Assembly: GCF_005116505.1 (NCBI RefSeq)
Contig: NZ_SWBR01000001.1
Coordinates: 434,001-498,000, forward strand
Direction: 5' to 3'
From: Pedobacter polaris
Lineage (GTDB): Bacteria; Bacteroidota; Bacteroidia; Sphingobacteriales; Sphingobacteriaceae
DNA length: 64,000 nt
The translations under genes and the position numbers were made by a program. Shown piece after piece: positions 1-9,085 of the stretch. A model generated the notes under the pieces. The model ran no database searches, was not told the origin of the DNA, and saw only the letters and a list, made by a program, of their open reading frames with translations. The first letter of the stretch is position 1, and every line of letters starts with the position of its first letter.

Positions 1-200
1 CATTTTCCAAGAGAACAACACTATCTATTAAATCAAAACCTTTTATATCAACTTTAACCTTAAACTCTCCGCAAACTCACTTTGTAAAGATGCAAAACAG
101 AAATAGGCATCCGGATCACTATCAAGTATAAATTGTATAAATCCATTCATAGGTAACAAACGCAATCAAATACTATGATAGATTTTTTTGTTTTACTTTC
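1..200 (-). pseudogene. decayed DCC-family (DUF393) thiol-disulfide oxidoreductase, truncated by window edge
   Basis: Reading the minus strand from about 200 down to 1 gives three frame segments that together match the N-terminal half of a DCC/DUF393 protein. The first reads KKSIIVFDCVCYL, a damaged version of the family's FDGVCNLCN motif. After a 1-base loss the second reads NGFIQFILDSDPD then AYFCFASLQSEFAES. A further shift gives VKVDIKGFDLIDSVVLLEN, which matches the family's 'DSIVLIE' strand. The two motif cysteines are partly lost (one segment ends where the second CxxC cysteine should be), and a stop lies directly upstream of the first segment with no start codon. DUF393 proteins are often encoded beside or fused to HTTM proteins, and an HTTM gene lies 2 kb away. 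The family call is confident; whether the gene continues past the left edge cannot be seen. Confidence 0.72.
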
Positions 201-731
201 TCAGAGCAATAGTTGTCCAACATTTTAATTATTTTCTGATTTGTAAGTGAATTTTTAATATGGTTTAATGGTAAAATAATAGAGAATTTTAAACGTAAAT
301 CTTAAGATGTTTGAACTAGCAACTATAAATCAATACAATTCTTGAATACCATTCAGCTGTTTAATTATAACTAATAAATATAGTGGGTTAGATACTTGTG
401 TAATGAATACCTAGTTTCATGTAGGAAAAGCACCTTTATATAAAGTTTTTTGATTATTACAAAATCGTTACATAAATTGCAATTTCAGATTGGCCTTCCA
501 AATCAAGATAGATATTAATTCTAAGTAAAGAAAACACTATCGTATTGAAAAAATGGCAATCGTTACTTTTTTAGAGCTCTTGAGATCAGTGAGTAATAAA
601 AACTAATTAGGTAGATGAGTTATGATGGTCATTTAGAATTTTTAAACCCCTTTGTAATAATATTCACAGATATTCAGCATTAATTCTTTTACCAATATAT
701 TCACATCATAATATCCAAAAACAATTTACAC
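201..731. other. gene-free stretch
   Basis: No reading frame with protein character and no clear terminator or RNA was seen on either strand. It is very AT-rich and separates the decayed DCC remnant from the LytTR regulator, so it should hold the regulator's promoter, but no convincing -33/-7 pair was found. Confidence 0.5.
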
Positions 732-1466
732 ATGTATACCTGCTTAATAATAGATGATGAACAGCGTGTAATTTCTTCACTCTCGGATTATATTTCTGGA
801 ATGCCACAGTTGCATTTGATTAAAAGTTATACTGATCCAGAATTGGCTGTACGAGATATTGAGAATGGGGACATTATAGACTTTTTATTTCTCGATGTAG
901 ATATGCCTAAGCTGAGTGGACTCGAAATAGCGGCGATGATTAGGCACAAAGTTCGTTGTCTCGTTTTTGCAACCGCACATACCAAATATGGATATCAGGC
1001 TTTTGAACTTGAAGGAGATGCATTTTTATTAAAGCCATACAGCTTCTCAAAATTTGAACTCACTATAAGCAAATTAATTGCAAACAAGCTCCTTACCAAG
1101 CCGACGCAGTTGTCCAGAGAGTTTTTTATGGTAAAGAACAAAGACAACAACTACGTTATGCAAAAAGTTATATTTGCTGATATTATTGCTGTAGAGAGCA
1201 AAAAGAATTACATTAAAATACACACTGTTTCATGCGATGTAACTGCTTACCTGACTTTAGCTGAAATGATTGTGATACTTCAAAACCAATCTGGATTTGC
1301 TCAGTTCCATCGCAGTTTTGTGATTGGTATTAATCATATTAATTCAATAGATGGAAGTTCGATTAGCATGTCTCAGGGATTACGTTTCAACGTAGGGGAT
1401 TCATATCGCCATTCATTTCTGGAATTTTTAGCCAACTATTCTATAAGAACAGAAAGAGGACGATAA
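732..1466 (+). CDS. LytTR-family response regulator
   Basis: Two-component response regulator of the LytR/AlgR type. The N-terminal receiver domain (about residues 1–120) has the acidic pair D8/D9, the probable phospho-acceptor D55 in FLDVDMP, T81 and K101 (LLKPYS). The C-terminal LytTR DNA-binding domain (about 130–235) has the typical 'FADIIAVESKKNYIKIHT' and 'FHRSFVIGINHI' stretches. Length (244 aa) is normal for the family. LytTR regulators are usually encoded with a LytS-type histidine kinase, but none lies on either side here, so its partner is off-window or elsewhere. It is isolated by gaps of over 280 bases. Its targets are unknown; the accessory genes in this region are candidates by position only. 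Confidence 0.9.
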   Translation: MYTCLIIDDEQRVISSLSDYISGMPQLHLIKSYTDPELAVRDIENGDIIDFLFLDVDMPKLSGLEIAAMIRHKVRCLVFATAHTKYGYQAFELEGDAFLLKPYSFSKFELTISKLIANKLLTKPTQLSREFFMVKNKDNNYVMQKVIFADIIAVESKKNYIKIHTVSCDVTAYLTLAEMIVILQNQSGFAQFHRSFVIGINHINSIDGSSISMSQGLRFNVGDSYRHSFLEFLANYSIRTERGR

Positions 1467-1504
1467 TACAAACTATACCTATTCAATAAAATAATTCTGA
1501 ATAT

Positions 1505-1627
1505 TCATTTACCTGGAAAGCTAAAACAGTAGTTGATATTAGATAATTGCCATCCAATATTTGCATTATCACTCTTAGTATCTAAAAGGTTAAGTAATAA
1601 TTTGACTACTCCATCCCCCGTGTTCAT
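1505..1627 (-). other. possible 40-aa reading frame or gene remnant
   Basis: The minus strand between the LytTR gene and the next gene has an open frame of about 52 codons with an internal ATG at 1627. It encodes a protein-like string with VVKLLLNLLDTKSDNANIGW and ends in CFSFPGK. I do not recognise it. It may be a short peptide gene, the tail of a decayed gene, or chance. There is no recognisable promoter and no overlap with a known gene. The rest of the 1467–1751 gap shows nothing. Confidence 0.2.
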
Positions 1628-1751
1628 CAAGGAAAAACGCTGACTTAACAAGGAATATTTGTCTTACGTGTAGAAATGAGTTTTAAAATACAATTCTATT
1701 TAAATTAGAAATGAAATGTTAGTCTATAACGGTTGCTAAATTAGCTATCTC

Positions 1752-2375
1752 ATGAAAAAAACTAGTTTTATAAAATTAAGTTTATTTTATTTCGCTTGTT
1801 TCCATCTTTCCTTAATCCTATTGGTTGTTCTTGGAGATTCCATTACTGGAATGCAGTATTTACTTGCTAGTAAAACGTCAATTAAAATAGATTCAAAAGA
1901 TATGGTCAGCCGAGCAAAAAAATGTCTTCGTGAGACTTTAACACTACCAGGAATATATCATTACTCTTTATTTAGCGGTTGCGACGCTGGTTATAATTAC
2001 TTTGCTCCAAAAGTAGCTAGAAGCGTCTCTTTAGAATGTGTGCAGTATGATAGTGAAAGAATGGAAATTAGTAGATTATATTATCCTCTTTCACTAAAAA
2101 CACATGAAGGCATACAGAGATATTCCGTTTCATTAAGCAATTTCAACAATGCTGCTAAAAAAATGAACACGGCAAAAAAAGACAATTTGTATCATATGTT
2201 TACCCAAGCGGTGGGGCTAAAAATCCTTCAATCCAGTAAGACACATAAAACTGCATTTGTAGAGTTAAATTTTTCCACTTACGTATACCCTAGTCTTTCC
2301 AATTTCGAAAAGGGGATAAAACCTACTATGATTAATATAAAAAAAATTAATTTAAAAACAACCCTTGAAAAATAA
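1752..2375 (+). CDS. uncharacterised membrane-anchored or secreted protein partnered with HTTM protein
   Basis: Residues about 8–30 form one hydrophobic segment (signal anchor or signal peptide) after a short Lys-rich start, with a soluble domain of about 170 residues after it, probably periplasmic. A central stretch reads GCDAGYNYFAPKVA. This resembles the 'GYGFFAPNV' motif that I recall from small proteins encoded next to HTTM or DCC proteins, though I cannot confirm the family. Cysteines occur at about 57, 76 and 95. The 3' end overlaps the start of the HTTM gene by 11 bases, which points to translational coupling and joint function. Function is unknown. Confidence 0.7.
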   Translation: MKKTSFIKLSLFYFACFHLSLILLVVLGDSITGMQYLLASKTSIKIDSKDMVSRAKKCLRETLTLPGIYHYSLFSGCDAGYNYFAPKVARSVSLECVQYDSERMEISRLYYPLSLKTHEGIQRYSVSLSNFNNAAKKMNTAKKDNLYHMFTQAVGLKILQSSKTHKTAFVELNFSTYVYPSLSNFEKGIKPTMINIKKINLKTTLEK

Positions 2376-3276
2376 AAAGTCAAAATCACTAATAAGATTC
2401 TTTTTCAGGAATCGGGTGGAAGATGTTTCTTTCCTCCCGTTTTTCCGTATAGCAATTGGGTTCTTTAGCTTGATACATTTTTTATTAATAATTCCAGATT
2501 TCGGTACACTTTATGGAAAAGATAGCATAATTAATGGAGCGATCATGAGCTCATTTAAACCCGCAACTATCCCCAATCTTACCCAAACAACTGACTTTTT
2601 ATTAGGGTGGGCAAATCTCTCAGATAAAGCCACCATGTCAATAGTTGTTATCATCTACTCAATTTTGTGCGTATTTTTAATTTTAGGTTTTCTAACGCGT
2701 TATGCTGCTTTCTTCCTAATCATCTTGCATATAATAATTTTTAAAGGATCAATATTATATAGTTATGGGGCGGACAGTATAACATCTATTGCATTGTTTT
2801 ACTGTTTTGTATTTCCTTTAGGTACAATGTATTCCCTTGATCATATATTATTTGATAAAAAAATCGTATCACCTAGTCCGTACAGAAAAATACTTCAACT
2901 ACACCTTTGTTTAATTTATGTTTCTTCAGGTTTTGTAAAACTTACGGGAATGGACTGGCGAAGTGGGGAGGCGATTTGGCAAGCCATACATCAAATACGG
3001 CATAACATTTTATTAGATGTAAACTATGATGTTATCGGCAATTATCCAGTTTTAGCAATCTTGTTTTCTTGGAGTGTTTTGCTCATTGAATTATTTTACC
3101 CCCTATTAGTTTTTAAATCGAATATACGCAATTATGGACTCATCCTAATCTGCCTGCTGCATATTGGGATAGCCGTCTCTTTAGGACTGTATTATTTCTC
3201 ATTATTAATGATAATAATTAATGTGACAGCGTTTTTAAATCTCAATAGTAAATATTTATCAAAGAATTTTGAATGA
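2365..3276 (+). CDS. HTTM-domain integral membrane protein
   Basis: Multi-pass membrane protein of the HTTM group (related to the vitamin K-dependent gamma-carboxylase fold and to SdpB of the Bacillus sporulation-delaying-protein system). The N-terminal 'FLPFFRIAIGFFSLIHF' helix followed by a 'DFGTLYGKDSIING' loop is characteristic, and about eight to nine hydrophobic segments follow. The only start giving the full first helix is a TTG at 2365 inside the previous gene; the next in-frame Met is well inside the domain. HTTM proteins are known near secreted-peptide systems and DCC oxidoreductases, and a decayed DCC gene lies at the left edge. Substrate unknown. The next gene starts about 60 bases later and may be co-transcribed. 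Confidence 0.8.
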   Translation: MKNKKSKSLIRFFFRNRVEDVSFLPFFRIAIGFFSLIHFLLIIPDFGTLYGKDSIINGAIMSSFKPATIPNLTQTTDFLLGWANLSDKATMSIVVIIYSILCVFLILGFLTRYAAFFLIILHIIIFKGSILYSYGADSITSIALFYCFVFPLGTMYSLDHILFDKKIVSPSPYRKILQLHLCLIYVSSGFVKLTGMDWRSGEAIWQAIHQIRHNILLDVNYDVIGNYPVLAILFSWSVLLIELFYPLLVFKSNIRNYGLILICLLHIGIAVSLGLYYFSLLMIIINVTAFLNLNSKYLSKNFE

Positions 3277-3337
3277 CATAAGGTCAGCATTAAATAAGCT
3301 GGAGCAATACAATATCTGGTCAAAACACGAAACACCT

Positions 3338-6061
3338 ATGAAATTTTATATAATATTTTTTGGACTTTTTTGTAACTCTTGCATAGTCTTGGCTCAATCT
3401 GTTAAAATTATTGGTTCTGTTCAAGATACTAGTAAGAACTTAAAATTCAACCAGGCATCGGTAGTTCTTGTCAAATCAAAAGACTCAATAATTTATGCTG
3501 ACACAAGAACCGTAAATGGAATATTTACCTTCCAAAATGTCGTTAAAGGCCAATATCATTTAATTATTTCATATCCAAAATACGTCGATTTTTTTCTCTC
3601 TTTGAATTTAGAGAAAGACAGTTTGATGGATTTGGGGACAATAAACTTAATGGATGAGGCCATTTTATTAAACTCAGTAGTAGTTAAGGGCAAAAAATTG
3701 GGTATTAAAATAAGGGGGGACACAACAGAATATGATCCAGCTGCATACAATTTAAGACCAAATGCGACAGTTGAAGATCTTTTAAAGCAACTTCAAGGTA
3801 TGCAAGTGGATAGAAACGGCAATATCACAGCACAAGGTAAGCAAGTACGTCGTGTATTAGTAGATGGTGAAGAATTCTTTGGTAACGATCCGACTTTGGT
3901 TACAAAAAACTTACGGGCTGATATGATCGATAAGGTCCAAGTATTTGACAAAAAAAGCGATCAATCTGCTTTTACAGGAATTAATGATGGAAAGGAGAGT
4001 AAAACAATCAATTTGAAGCTTAAAAAGGAAAATAAAATTGGAAATTTTGGGCGAGTGGAATTAGCAGCAGGAAATTTTGGATTTTATCAAGGACAGGGTT
4101 TCTATAATCACTTTCATAATGACAAAAAAATTGCAGCATATTTATTTTCAAACAACACAGGAATTGTAGGCCTAAGCCGAAGAGATCGCCAGCAATATTC
4201 AGATGGTGGAGTTGAAGCAACTTACAATACCTTCGATATAGATTCATGGAATGGCAGTTATGGTGGTAAAGGTATCCCAAACTCTACTGGTTTAGGTGGT
4301 CAGTTCAGTAATAAATTTAACGAAGGAAAATTAAGTATGAACATCAATTATAGCTATAATCATCTAAATGTGTCAGGAAATGACTTTATTGAACGCCAAG
4401 AGAATCTACCAGCTTTATACTTATTAAGCAATTCTGTTAGAAAATTTGACAACAATCAGCAAAGGAACAATTTAAACAGTGACCTTAAAATAATCCTAGA
4501 TACAAGTTCCTCATTAGCAATTAAAATAAATGCTGGACAAATCAGTCGAAAAACATTTAATGATTTTAGATCAGAGGCTCGGGATTCAAGCGAGAATATT
4601 GTTAATTCAAATTCTAGACTTTTTAAAACTTCCGCCGATAAATATGCTGGTGCAACAGATCTTTTGTATCTAAAAAAATTAGATAGGGAAAGAAGAACAA
4701 TATCTATTGGACTTAATATTTTCCATACAACATCGACGTCTTCAGGAACTTTAATTTCGAACATCGAGACGGAAACACCCACCGATTTAAACCAGCTAAA
4801 GTATAATAAAGATTATACCTCAATAATAAACTTAAAATCTGTTTATACAGAGCCTTTATCAAAGTCTGCTACAATCTCTGCAACCCTGATTTGGATACAT
4901 AATTCCGGTGCACTCAATCGTGAGACGTTTGATCAAGAACAAAATTCTGGGAACAAATTATTAAATAACTCATTAAGCAATAATTATCATCTTGAACAAG
5001 TTTTCGAGAGAGGAGGTTTAAATTATTATTTTTCAACTAAAAAAATAAGATTACAAGCTGGTACAGATTTCGCTCATATAAATTTTAATCAGAAAAATGT
5101 ATCAATGAATTCTTTCTTAAAAAGAGAATTTTACAATTTCTATCCTTCAGCTGAATTTGCCTATAATTTTTCGGCTATGGAGACCCTTTCGATGAAATAT
5201 AACGGCTACCCTACATTACCATCAATTGAGCAGCTACAGCCAATTATAAACAATAATGACCCATTAAATCTGATTATTGGCAATATTAATTTAGATCCAT
5301 CATTTTCAAATAATGTATCACTAAATTATATAGCTTTTAAACAAGCAAACAATATCTTTATTAGCGGAAATGTTAACCTATCACAAATCAAAAACCCAAT
5401 ATCAGCAGTCGTTACTACAGATTTGGAGGGCTTAAGTATCTATGAGTATAATAACTTAAGTACTGTTTCGAACCTAAGGTATTCTGCTTCATTTTCATTT
5501 GGAGCACCTTTAAAAATTAGTGATATTTCTTTCACTGTTGATGGAAGTATGGAGGGTAATCGTTTAAATAATATCGTAAACTCAAGGTTGTCAAAAAACC
5601 AACTAAACATGTATAAGCTAACACTAGGGTTCGGAAAAGCTAAGAAAAACTTTTACAATTGCGGGGTAAGCTTTGGGGTAATTTACAACTCGAATAAAAA
5701 CAGTTTACAACCTCTGTTACGAAACGAATCGTGGGGTTATCAAACAAGACCAAATCTTGATTTTTATTTGCCATTTAAAATGAGTCTACACACTGAGGTC
5801 GACTATTTATTCCAAGGAAAAACGACAAGTTTTACAAGTGATTTTAGCAGGGTTTTATGGAATACTTATTTACAAAAAGACTTTTTTAAAAATAATGAGC
5901 TCTCTATTAAGGTATCGCTTAATGATGCTTTAAATCAAAATAGGGGGTTTGAAAGGTATATTACTCAAAACTTAGTTATTCAAAACACATATGATACAAT
6001 AAAGCGCTATTTCATGTTATCTTGCATTTGGAATTTCAAAAAATTTAATTCAGCTAAATAA
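3338..6061 (+). CDS. outer-membrane beta-barrel receptor with carboxypeptidase-like N-terminal domain
   Basis: Large outer-membrane protein of the Bacteroidota TonB-dependent-receptor-like group. I take the start at 3338 because it gives a clean signal peptide (MKFYIIFFGLFC to VLAQ); a TTG at 3269 would add 23 residues without signal character. After the signal comes a carboxypeptidase-regulatory-like Ig fold (about residues 20–110), then a plug-like region with TVEDLLKQLQGMQVDRNG and VRRVLVDGEEFFGNDP, then a long C-terminal beta-barrel with alternating aromatic strands. This type is typically paired with a GLPGLI protein, which follows 3 bases downstream. The ligand is unknown; small peptides are one possibility for such pairs but nothing here proves it. 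Confidence 0.85.
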   Translation: MKFYIIFFGLFCNSCIVLAQSVKIIGSVQDTSKNLKFNQASVVLVKSKDSIIYADTRTVNGIFTFQNVVKGQYHLIISYPKYVDFFLSLNLEKDSLMDLGTINLMDEAILLNSVVVKGKKLGIKIRGDTTEYDPAAYNLRPNATVEDLLKQLQGMQVDRNGNITAQGKQVRRVLVDGEEFFGNDPTLVTKNLRADMIDKVQVFDKKSDQSAFTGINDGKESKTINLKLKKENKIGNFGRVELAAGNFGFYQGQGFYNHFHNDKKIAAYLFSNNTGIVGLSRRDRQQYSDGGVEATYNTFDIDSWNGSYGGKGIPNSTGLGGQFSNKFNEGKLSMNINYSYNHLNVSGNDFIERQENLPALYLLSNSVRKFDNNQQRNNLNSDLKIILDTSSSLAIKINAGQISRKTFNDFRSEARDSSENIVNSNSRLFKTSADKYAGATDLLYLKKLDRERRTISIGLNIFHTTSTSSGTLISNIETETPTDLNQLKYNKDYTSIINLKSVYTEPLSKSATISATLIWIHNSGALNRETFDQEQNSGNKLLNNSLSNNYHLEQVFERGGLNYYFSTKKIRLQAGTDFAHINFNQKNVSMNSFLKREFYNFYPSAEFAYNFSAMETLSMKYNGYPTLPSIEQLQPIINNNDPLNLIIGNINLDPSFSNNVSLNYIAFKQANNIFISGNVNLSQIKNPISAVVTTDLEGLSIYEYNNLSTVSNLRYSASFSFGAPLKISDISFTVDGSMEGNRLNNIVNSRLSKNQLNMYKLTLGFGKAKKNFYNCGVSFGVIYNSNKNSLQPLLRNESWGYQTRPNLDFYLPFKMSLHTEVDYLFQGKTTSFTSDFSRVLWNTYLQKDFFKNNELSIKVSLNDALNQNRGFERYITQNLVIQNTYDTIKRYFMLSCIWNFKKFNSAK

Positions 6062-6064
6062 TTT

Positions 6065-6850
6065 ATGACAAACTTCTTAAAAAAGCATCTGCAAACTGTT
6101 TACTTACTGCTTTTCGTACTGGTTCATCCTTTCAATTCTAAATGTCAAAACCGAGGGATTATAGAAAGCGGGACTATTGAATTTGAGAGATCTGAGAATG
6201 TTTATTTCTATTTAGACAATTATTACGGAACATTGGAGGGTGACATGAAAAAATATGCAGATGAATATAAAAATAACAATCCAAAATTTAAGCTCACTTC
6301 TTTTGTCTTAGAGTTTGACATTAATCAATCTGTATTTATTCCTAAATCTAATTCAGAATTAAAAATTGACTTTTTGTCGCAATATTCTTCAGAAAACAAC
6401 GTCAGAATGGATTTTAGAAAACAAACTTACAATGCTCAAAAGAATATTTTAGGTGTTAATTATTTATTAAATGATCCCATTAAAAAAATAAATTGGAAGC
6501 TTACAGGAGAAACTAGAGAAATTGCTGGTTTTCTTTGTCGAAGGGCAAATGGACTTGTTTCCGACTCGATATATGTTGTAGCTTTTTATACTGATCAAAT
6601 TATACCAAAGGGTGGCCCAGAATCTTTCGCAGGATTACCAGGAATGATTTTAGGAATAGCTCTTCCAAATGAGCATATAACTTGGTTTGCAAAAAATTAT
6701 TCCCCCGATCGTAATATGCAATTACTATCTACTAGTAAACTGGCAGGCAAAAAAGTCACCAATTATGAGTTGGAAGAAATTTTTAAAAAGGAGGTGGCTA
6801 TAAAGCCTTCTAGCCTTTTAAATTTTATTAGAAGGCGATCCTTGTTTTAG
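6065..6850 (+). CDS. GLPGLI family protein
   Basis: Secreted or periplasmic protein of about 260 residues with an N-terminal signal peptide (to about residue 27). The family-naming motif is present as AGLPGMILGIALP (about residues 189–201), after the typical 'WKLTGETREIAGFLCRRA' segment in which a Cys replaces the usual region around the first half-site. Function of the family is unknown; members are encoded next to outer-membrane beta-barrel receptors, as here, and the two genes almost certainly form one transcript. Its stop codon overlaps the stop of the convergent signal peptidase gene by 4 bases. Confidence 0.88.
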   Translation: MTNFLKKHLQTVYLLLFVLVHPFNSKCQNRGIIESGTIEFERSENVYFYLDNYYGTLEGDMKKYADEYKNNNPKFKLTSFVLEFDINQSVFIPKSNSELKIDFLSQYSSENNVRMDFRKQTYNAQKNILGVNYLLNDPIKKINWKLTGETREIAGFLCRRANGLVSDSIYVVAFYTDQIIPKGGPESFAGLPGMILGIALPNEHITWFAKNYSPDRNMQLLSTSKLAGKKVTNYELEEIFKKEVAIKPSSLLNFIRRRSLF

Positions 6851-7752
6851 AAATTATTAGCAAGTTTAAACATATATTTCCCTGTTACATTTGATATTGG
6901 GATAGGTCCATAATGCCTTGAGTCCTTTGAATTATTTCTATTATCCCCTAATACAAAAATATAGTCTTTTTTGAATGTATAAGTTGTAATCTTTTTCCCA
7001 TTTAACCGAAATTCATCATTATAAAGTTTAATTATAAAGCCTTCATATTTCTTAATTAAAACATTGTATACCCTATAGTTCTTAGCATTTAACTTTATAG
7101 TCATACCCTTATAAGGGATTTTTATTAGTTGTAAATTGTTAACATCGAATTTTCTTTTCGAAGCTGTTGATTTCGCTGTTTTAGTAGTTGGAACATCTAT
7201 CTGAATAGAGTCTACTTCCATTGATTCAATAAGAAGTTTGTATTCACCTAAATTCAAATTTAAACTTAAATAATTTGAGTTTCTTACCAGATCAGCATTA
7301 AAATAATCTATGCCAGCTTTGCTGAAAAATCGTTCTAATCTATGGTATGACTTATAAAATATCTTAAATCTAAATAAGACATGCGAATCTTCGTTAAATT
7401 TGCTTCCATTAACTTTTACATCTTCATTTAAAATTTCGATGTTTTGGCCCGGTAAAGCTATACAACGCTTTATGTAGAATGATTTTTCGTTAGAGTCTAA
7501 TTTAAATACGAGTATATCCCTAGGCTGAAGATCATCCTTGGCATTTAACCATTTTAAGATTCCAGATAATAATCCAGAATAATGAGTTTTATTGATTATC
7601 ACCTTATCACTGACAAACAACTTGTCATTCATTGAGTTGCTTGGTATATTGAAAACATCGAGAAAGCAAGATCTAATAACCAAAAGGGTTGAAAAAAAAA
7701 GAAAAAAAGTGACAACTATATTCTTTAGATTTTTTTTTATTCTAATTTTCAT
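6847..7752 (-). CDS. lepB: signal peptidase I (S26 family), accessory copy
   Basis: Membrane serine protease that removes signal peptides from exported proteins. One N-terminal transmembrane helix (about 11–30) is followed by the catalytic serine S40 in NIPSNSMND and the general-base lysine K95 in FYIKRCIALPGQ. The conserved box GDNRNNSKDSRHYGPI lies near residue 270. A roughly 120-residue insert between the Lys box and the last box is common in Bacteroidota enzymes. It sits 4 bases after the stop of the BF3164-like lipoprotein gene, so the two are one operon. A signal peptidase embedded among small exported peptides may be specialised for them; this is inference. Confidence 0.9.
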   Translation of the reverse strand: MKIRIKKNLKNIVVTFFLFFSTLLVIRSCFLDVFNIPSNSMNDKLFVSDKVIINKTHYSGLLSGILKWLNAKDDLQPRDILVFKLDSNEKSFYIKRCIALPGQNIEILNEDVKVNGSKFNEDSHVLFRFKIFYKSYHRLERFFSKAGIDYFNADLVRNSNYLSLNLNLGEYKLLIESMEVDSIQIDVPTTKTAKSTASKRKFDVNNLQLIKIPYKGMTIKLNAKNYRVYNVLIKKYEGFIIKLYNDEFRLNGKKITTYTFKKDYIFVLGDNRNNSKDSRHYGPIPISNVTGKYMFKLANNF

Positions 7753-7756
7753 CTAA

Positions 7757-8878
7757 CTAATCAAGAGTGAACTTACGTATGCCTACATTTTTAAATGCAG
7801 TTAAAGCGTAAAGGATATTTGCGTTTTGAGGATCTATTGCTATCTGATAGCAATCTTTATCCAATATTATTTTCCTTACCGGATTGCCATTCCAATCGTA
7901 AACCAAAATTATATTGGAGGATAAAGAATTTGCCTCAGATGTTTCTGTTAATTTGCCATTGAATAGAGCGAAGATAAAATCATTTGTAACAGTAATATTG
8001 TTGAATCCATACCTATTGGTTGGAGTGAATTTTGATTTCATGGTACCATGTCCTAGATCCAAAATTTTAAATCTAGGTAAGTAATATAATTTTTCTTTTA
8101 TCAATTTCGGATTATTTTCCTTGATGTTAAAAATCTGATACATTGCACCTCTCGCTGAGAAATTAGCTATCTCACGTCCTTTCGGATGAGCTGCTAGCTT
8201 TCCTCCTAGTACACTTTTAGTCCATCCAATATTATCTATATCGTAGTATTCTTTAAATATATCATTCTGCGACTTGGCTAAATCAATTCCAGTAATCAAC
8301 TTCTTATTTATCACATTATATCGACCAATTACTTTACTGTCAAGCTGTGAGAAACTAATATTACCAGTAATTATCGAATCAGATTGCAAAATTGGGTCTA
8401 TAAAAGTAAACTCCGTTGGAAGAACGGAAATTAGCCTTGGAGCATAATGACTGTCTTTGATTAAGCTATCTAAATCAAATTTAAAAAACCGGTGTGGTGT
8501 TGATGCTTCATAAACTGTAAAGTGCTGTTGATCCTTAATTATCCGATTCAATCCCAGACTATTTATATTATATTGATTTTCACCACTACCAGTCTGAGCA
8601 AATCTTCTTACAAGGCTACCATTATTTAAATTAACTATGGAGAAGGCTGTATAACCATTGTTATCATAACAAATAGCTAACGAATCAAATACATGTATAG
8701 TTCTAGGATCATATAAAACGCTATCACTTTTTAATATTATATCGGTTCCGACCAAAGATTTTTTAGGCAAAGTAATGAAATCATTTAAGGGATCTTCTTC
8801 ATCTCTGCTAGGGTCGCAGCCGTTGCCAATTATAACAAGTGATACTAACAGTAAAGTTTTAACAAAAGTAATTCTCAT
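7757..8878 (-). CDS. BF3164-like lipoprotein (TolB-like six-bladed propeller)
   Basis: Exported beta-propeller-type protein resembling the BF3164 lipoprotein family. The start at 8878 gives a signal peptide MRITFVKTLLLVSLVIIG ending at a Cys (GNGC) that would be lipidated; an upstream Met at 8911 adds 11 residues and breaks this. The mature part shows repeated strand patterns such as 'DSLAICYDNNGYTAFSIVNLNNG' and 'IILVYDWNGNPVRKIILD' typical of propeller blades. The lipobox is non-canonical at -3, so lipidation is probable, not certain. In other Bacteroidota, BF3164 genes sit with NVEALA peptides and DUF1573 lipoproteins, exactly the neighbours here. Role unknown, perhaps binding or displaying a peptide. 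Confidence 0.78.
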   Translation of the reverse strand: MRITFVKTLLLVSLVIIGNGCDPSRDEEDPLNDFITLPKKSLVGTDIILKSDSVLYDPRTIHVFDSLAICYDNNGYTAFSIVNLNNGSLVRRFAQTGSGENQYNINSLGLNRIIKDQQHFTVYEASTPHRFFKFDLDSLIKDSHYAPRLISVLPTEFTFIDPILQSDSIITGNISFSQLDSKVIGRYNVINKKLITGIDLAKSQNDIFKEYYDIDNIGWTKSVLGGKLAAHPKGREIANFSARGAMYQIFNIKENNPKLIKEKLYYLPRFKILDLGHGTMKSKFTPTNRYGFNNITVTNDFIFALFNGKLTETSEANSLSSNIILVYDWNGNPVRKIILDKDCYQIAIDPQNANILYALTAFKNVGIRKFTLD

Positions 8879-9085
8879 AGTTGAATTTGATTGTGTAAAA
8901 TACATGATCAAAATATTAATACATTAGGCATGACCTAAAGCTAAAGTGTTGTAGCCTACAAAATAGAAATCAGATAATGATTTCTATTATTATCAATTAA
9001 GGAATAATTTAATTAGGCCAGTATATCATTTTAGCATGATATAGTCTCTTAAATCAAATTCTTAGTTTCACTCATTATAGAATCA

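Noticed and set aside
1752..3276. A full Sdp-type toxin system (SdpA, SdpB, SdpC)
   Set aside because: Only the HTTM protein resembles SdpB; the small protein lacks clear SdpA features and no toxin precursor was found.
3269..3337. N-terminal extension of the outer-membrane receptor from a TTG
   Set aside because: The Met at 3338 begins a proper signal peptide; the extension has none.
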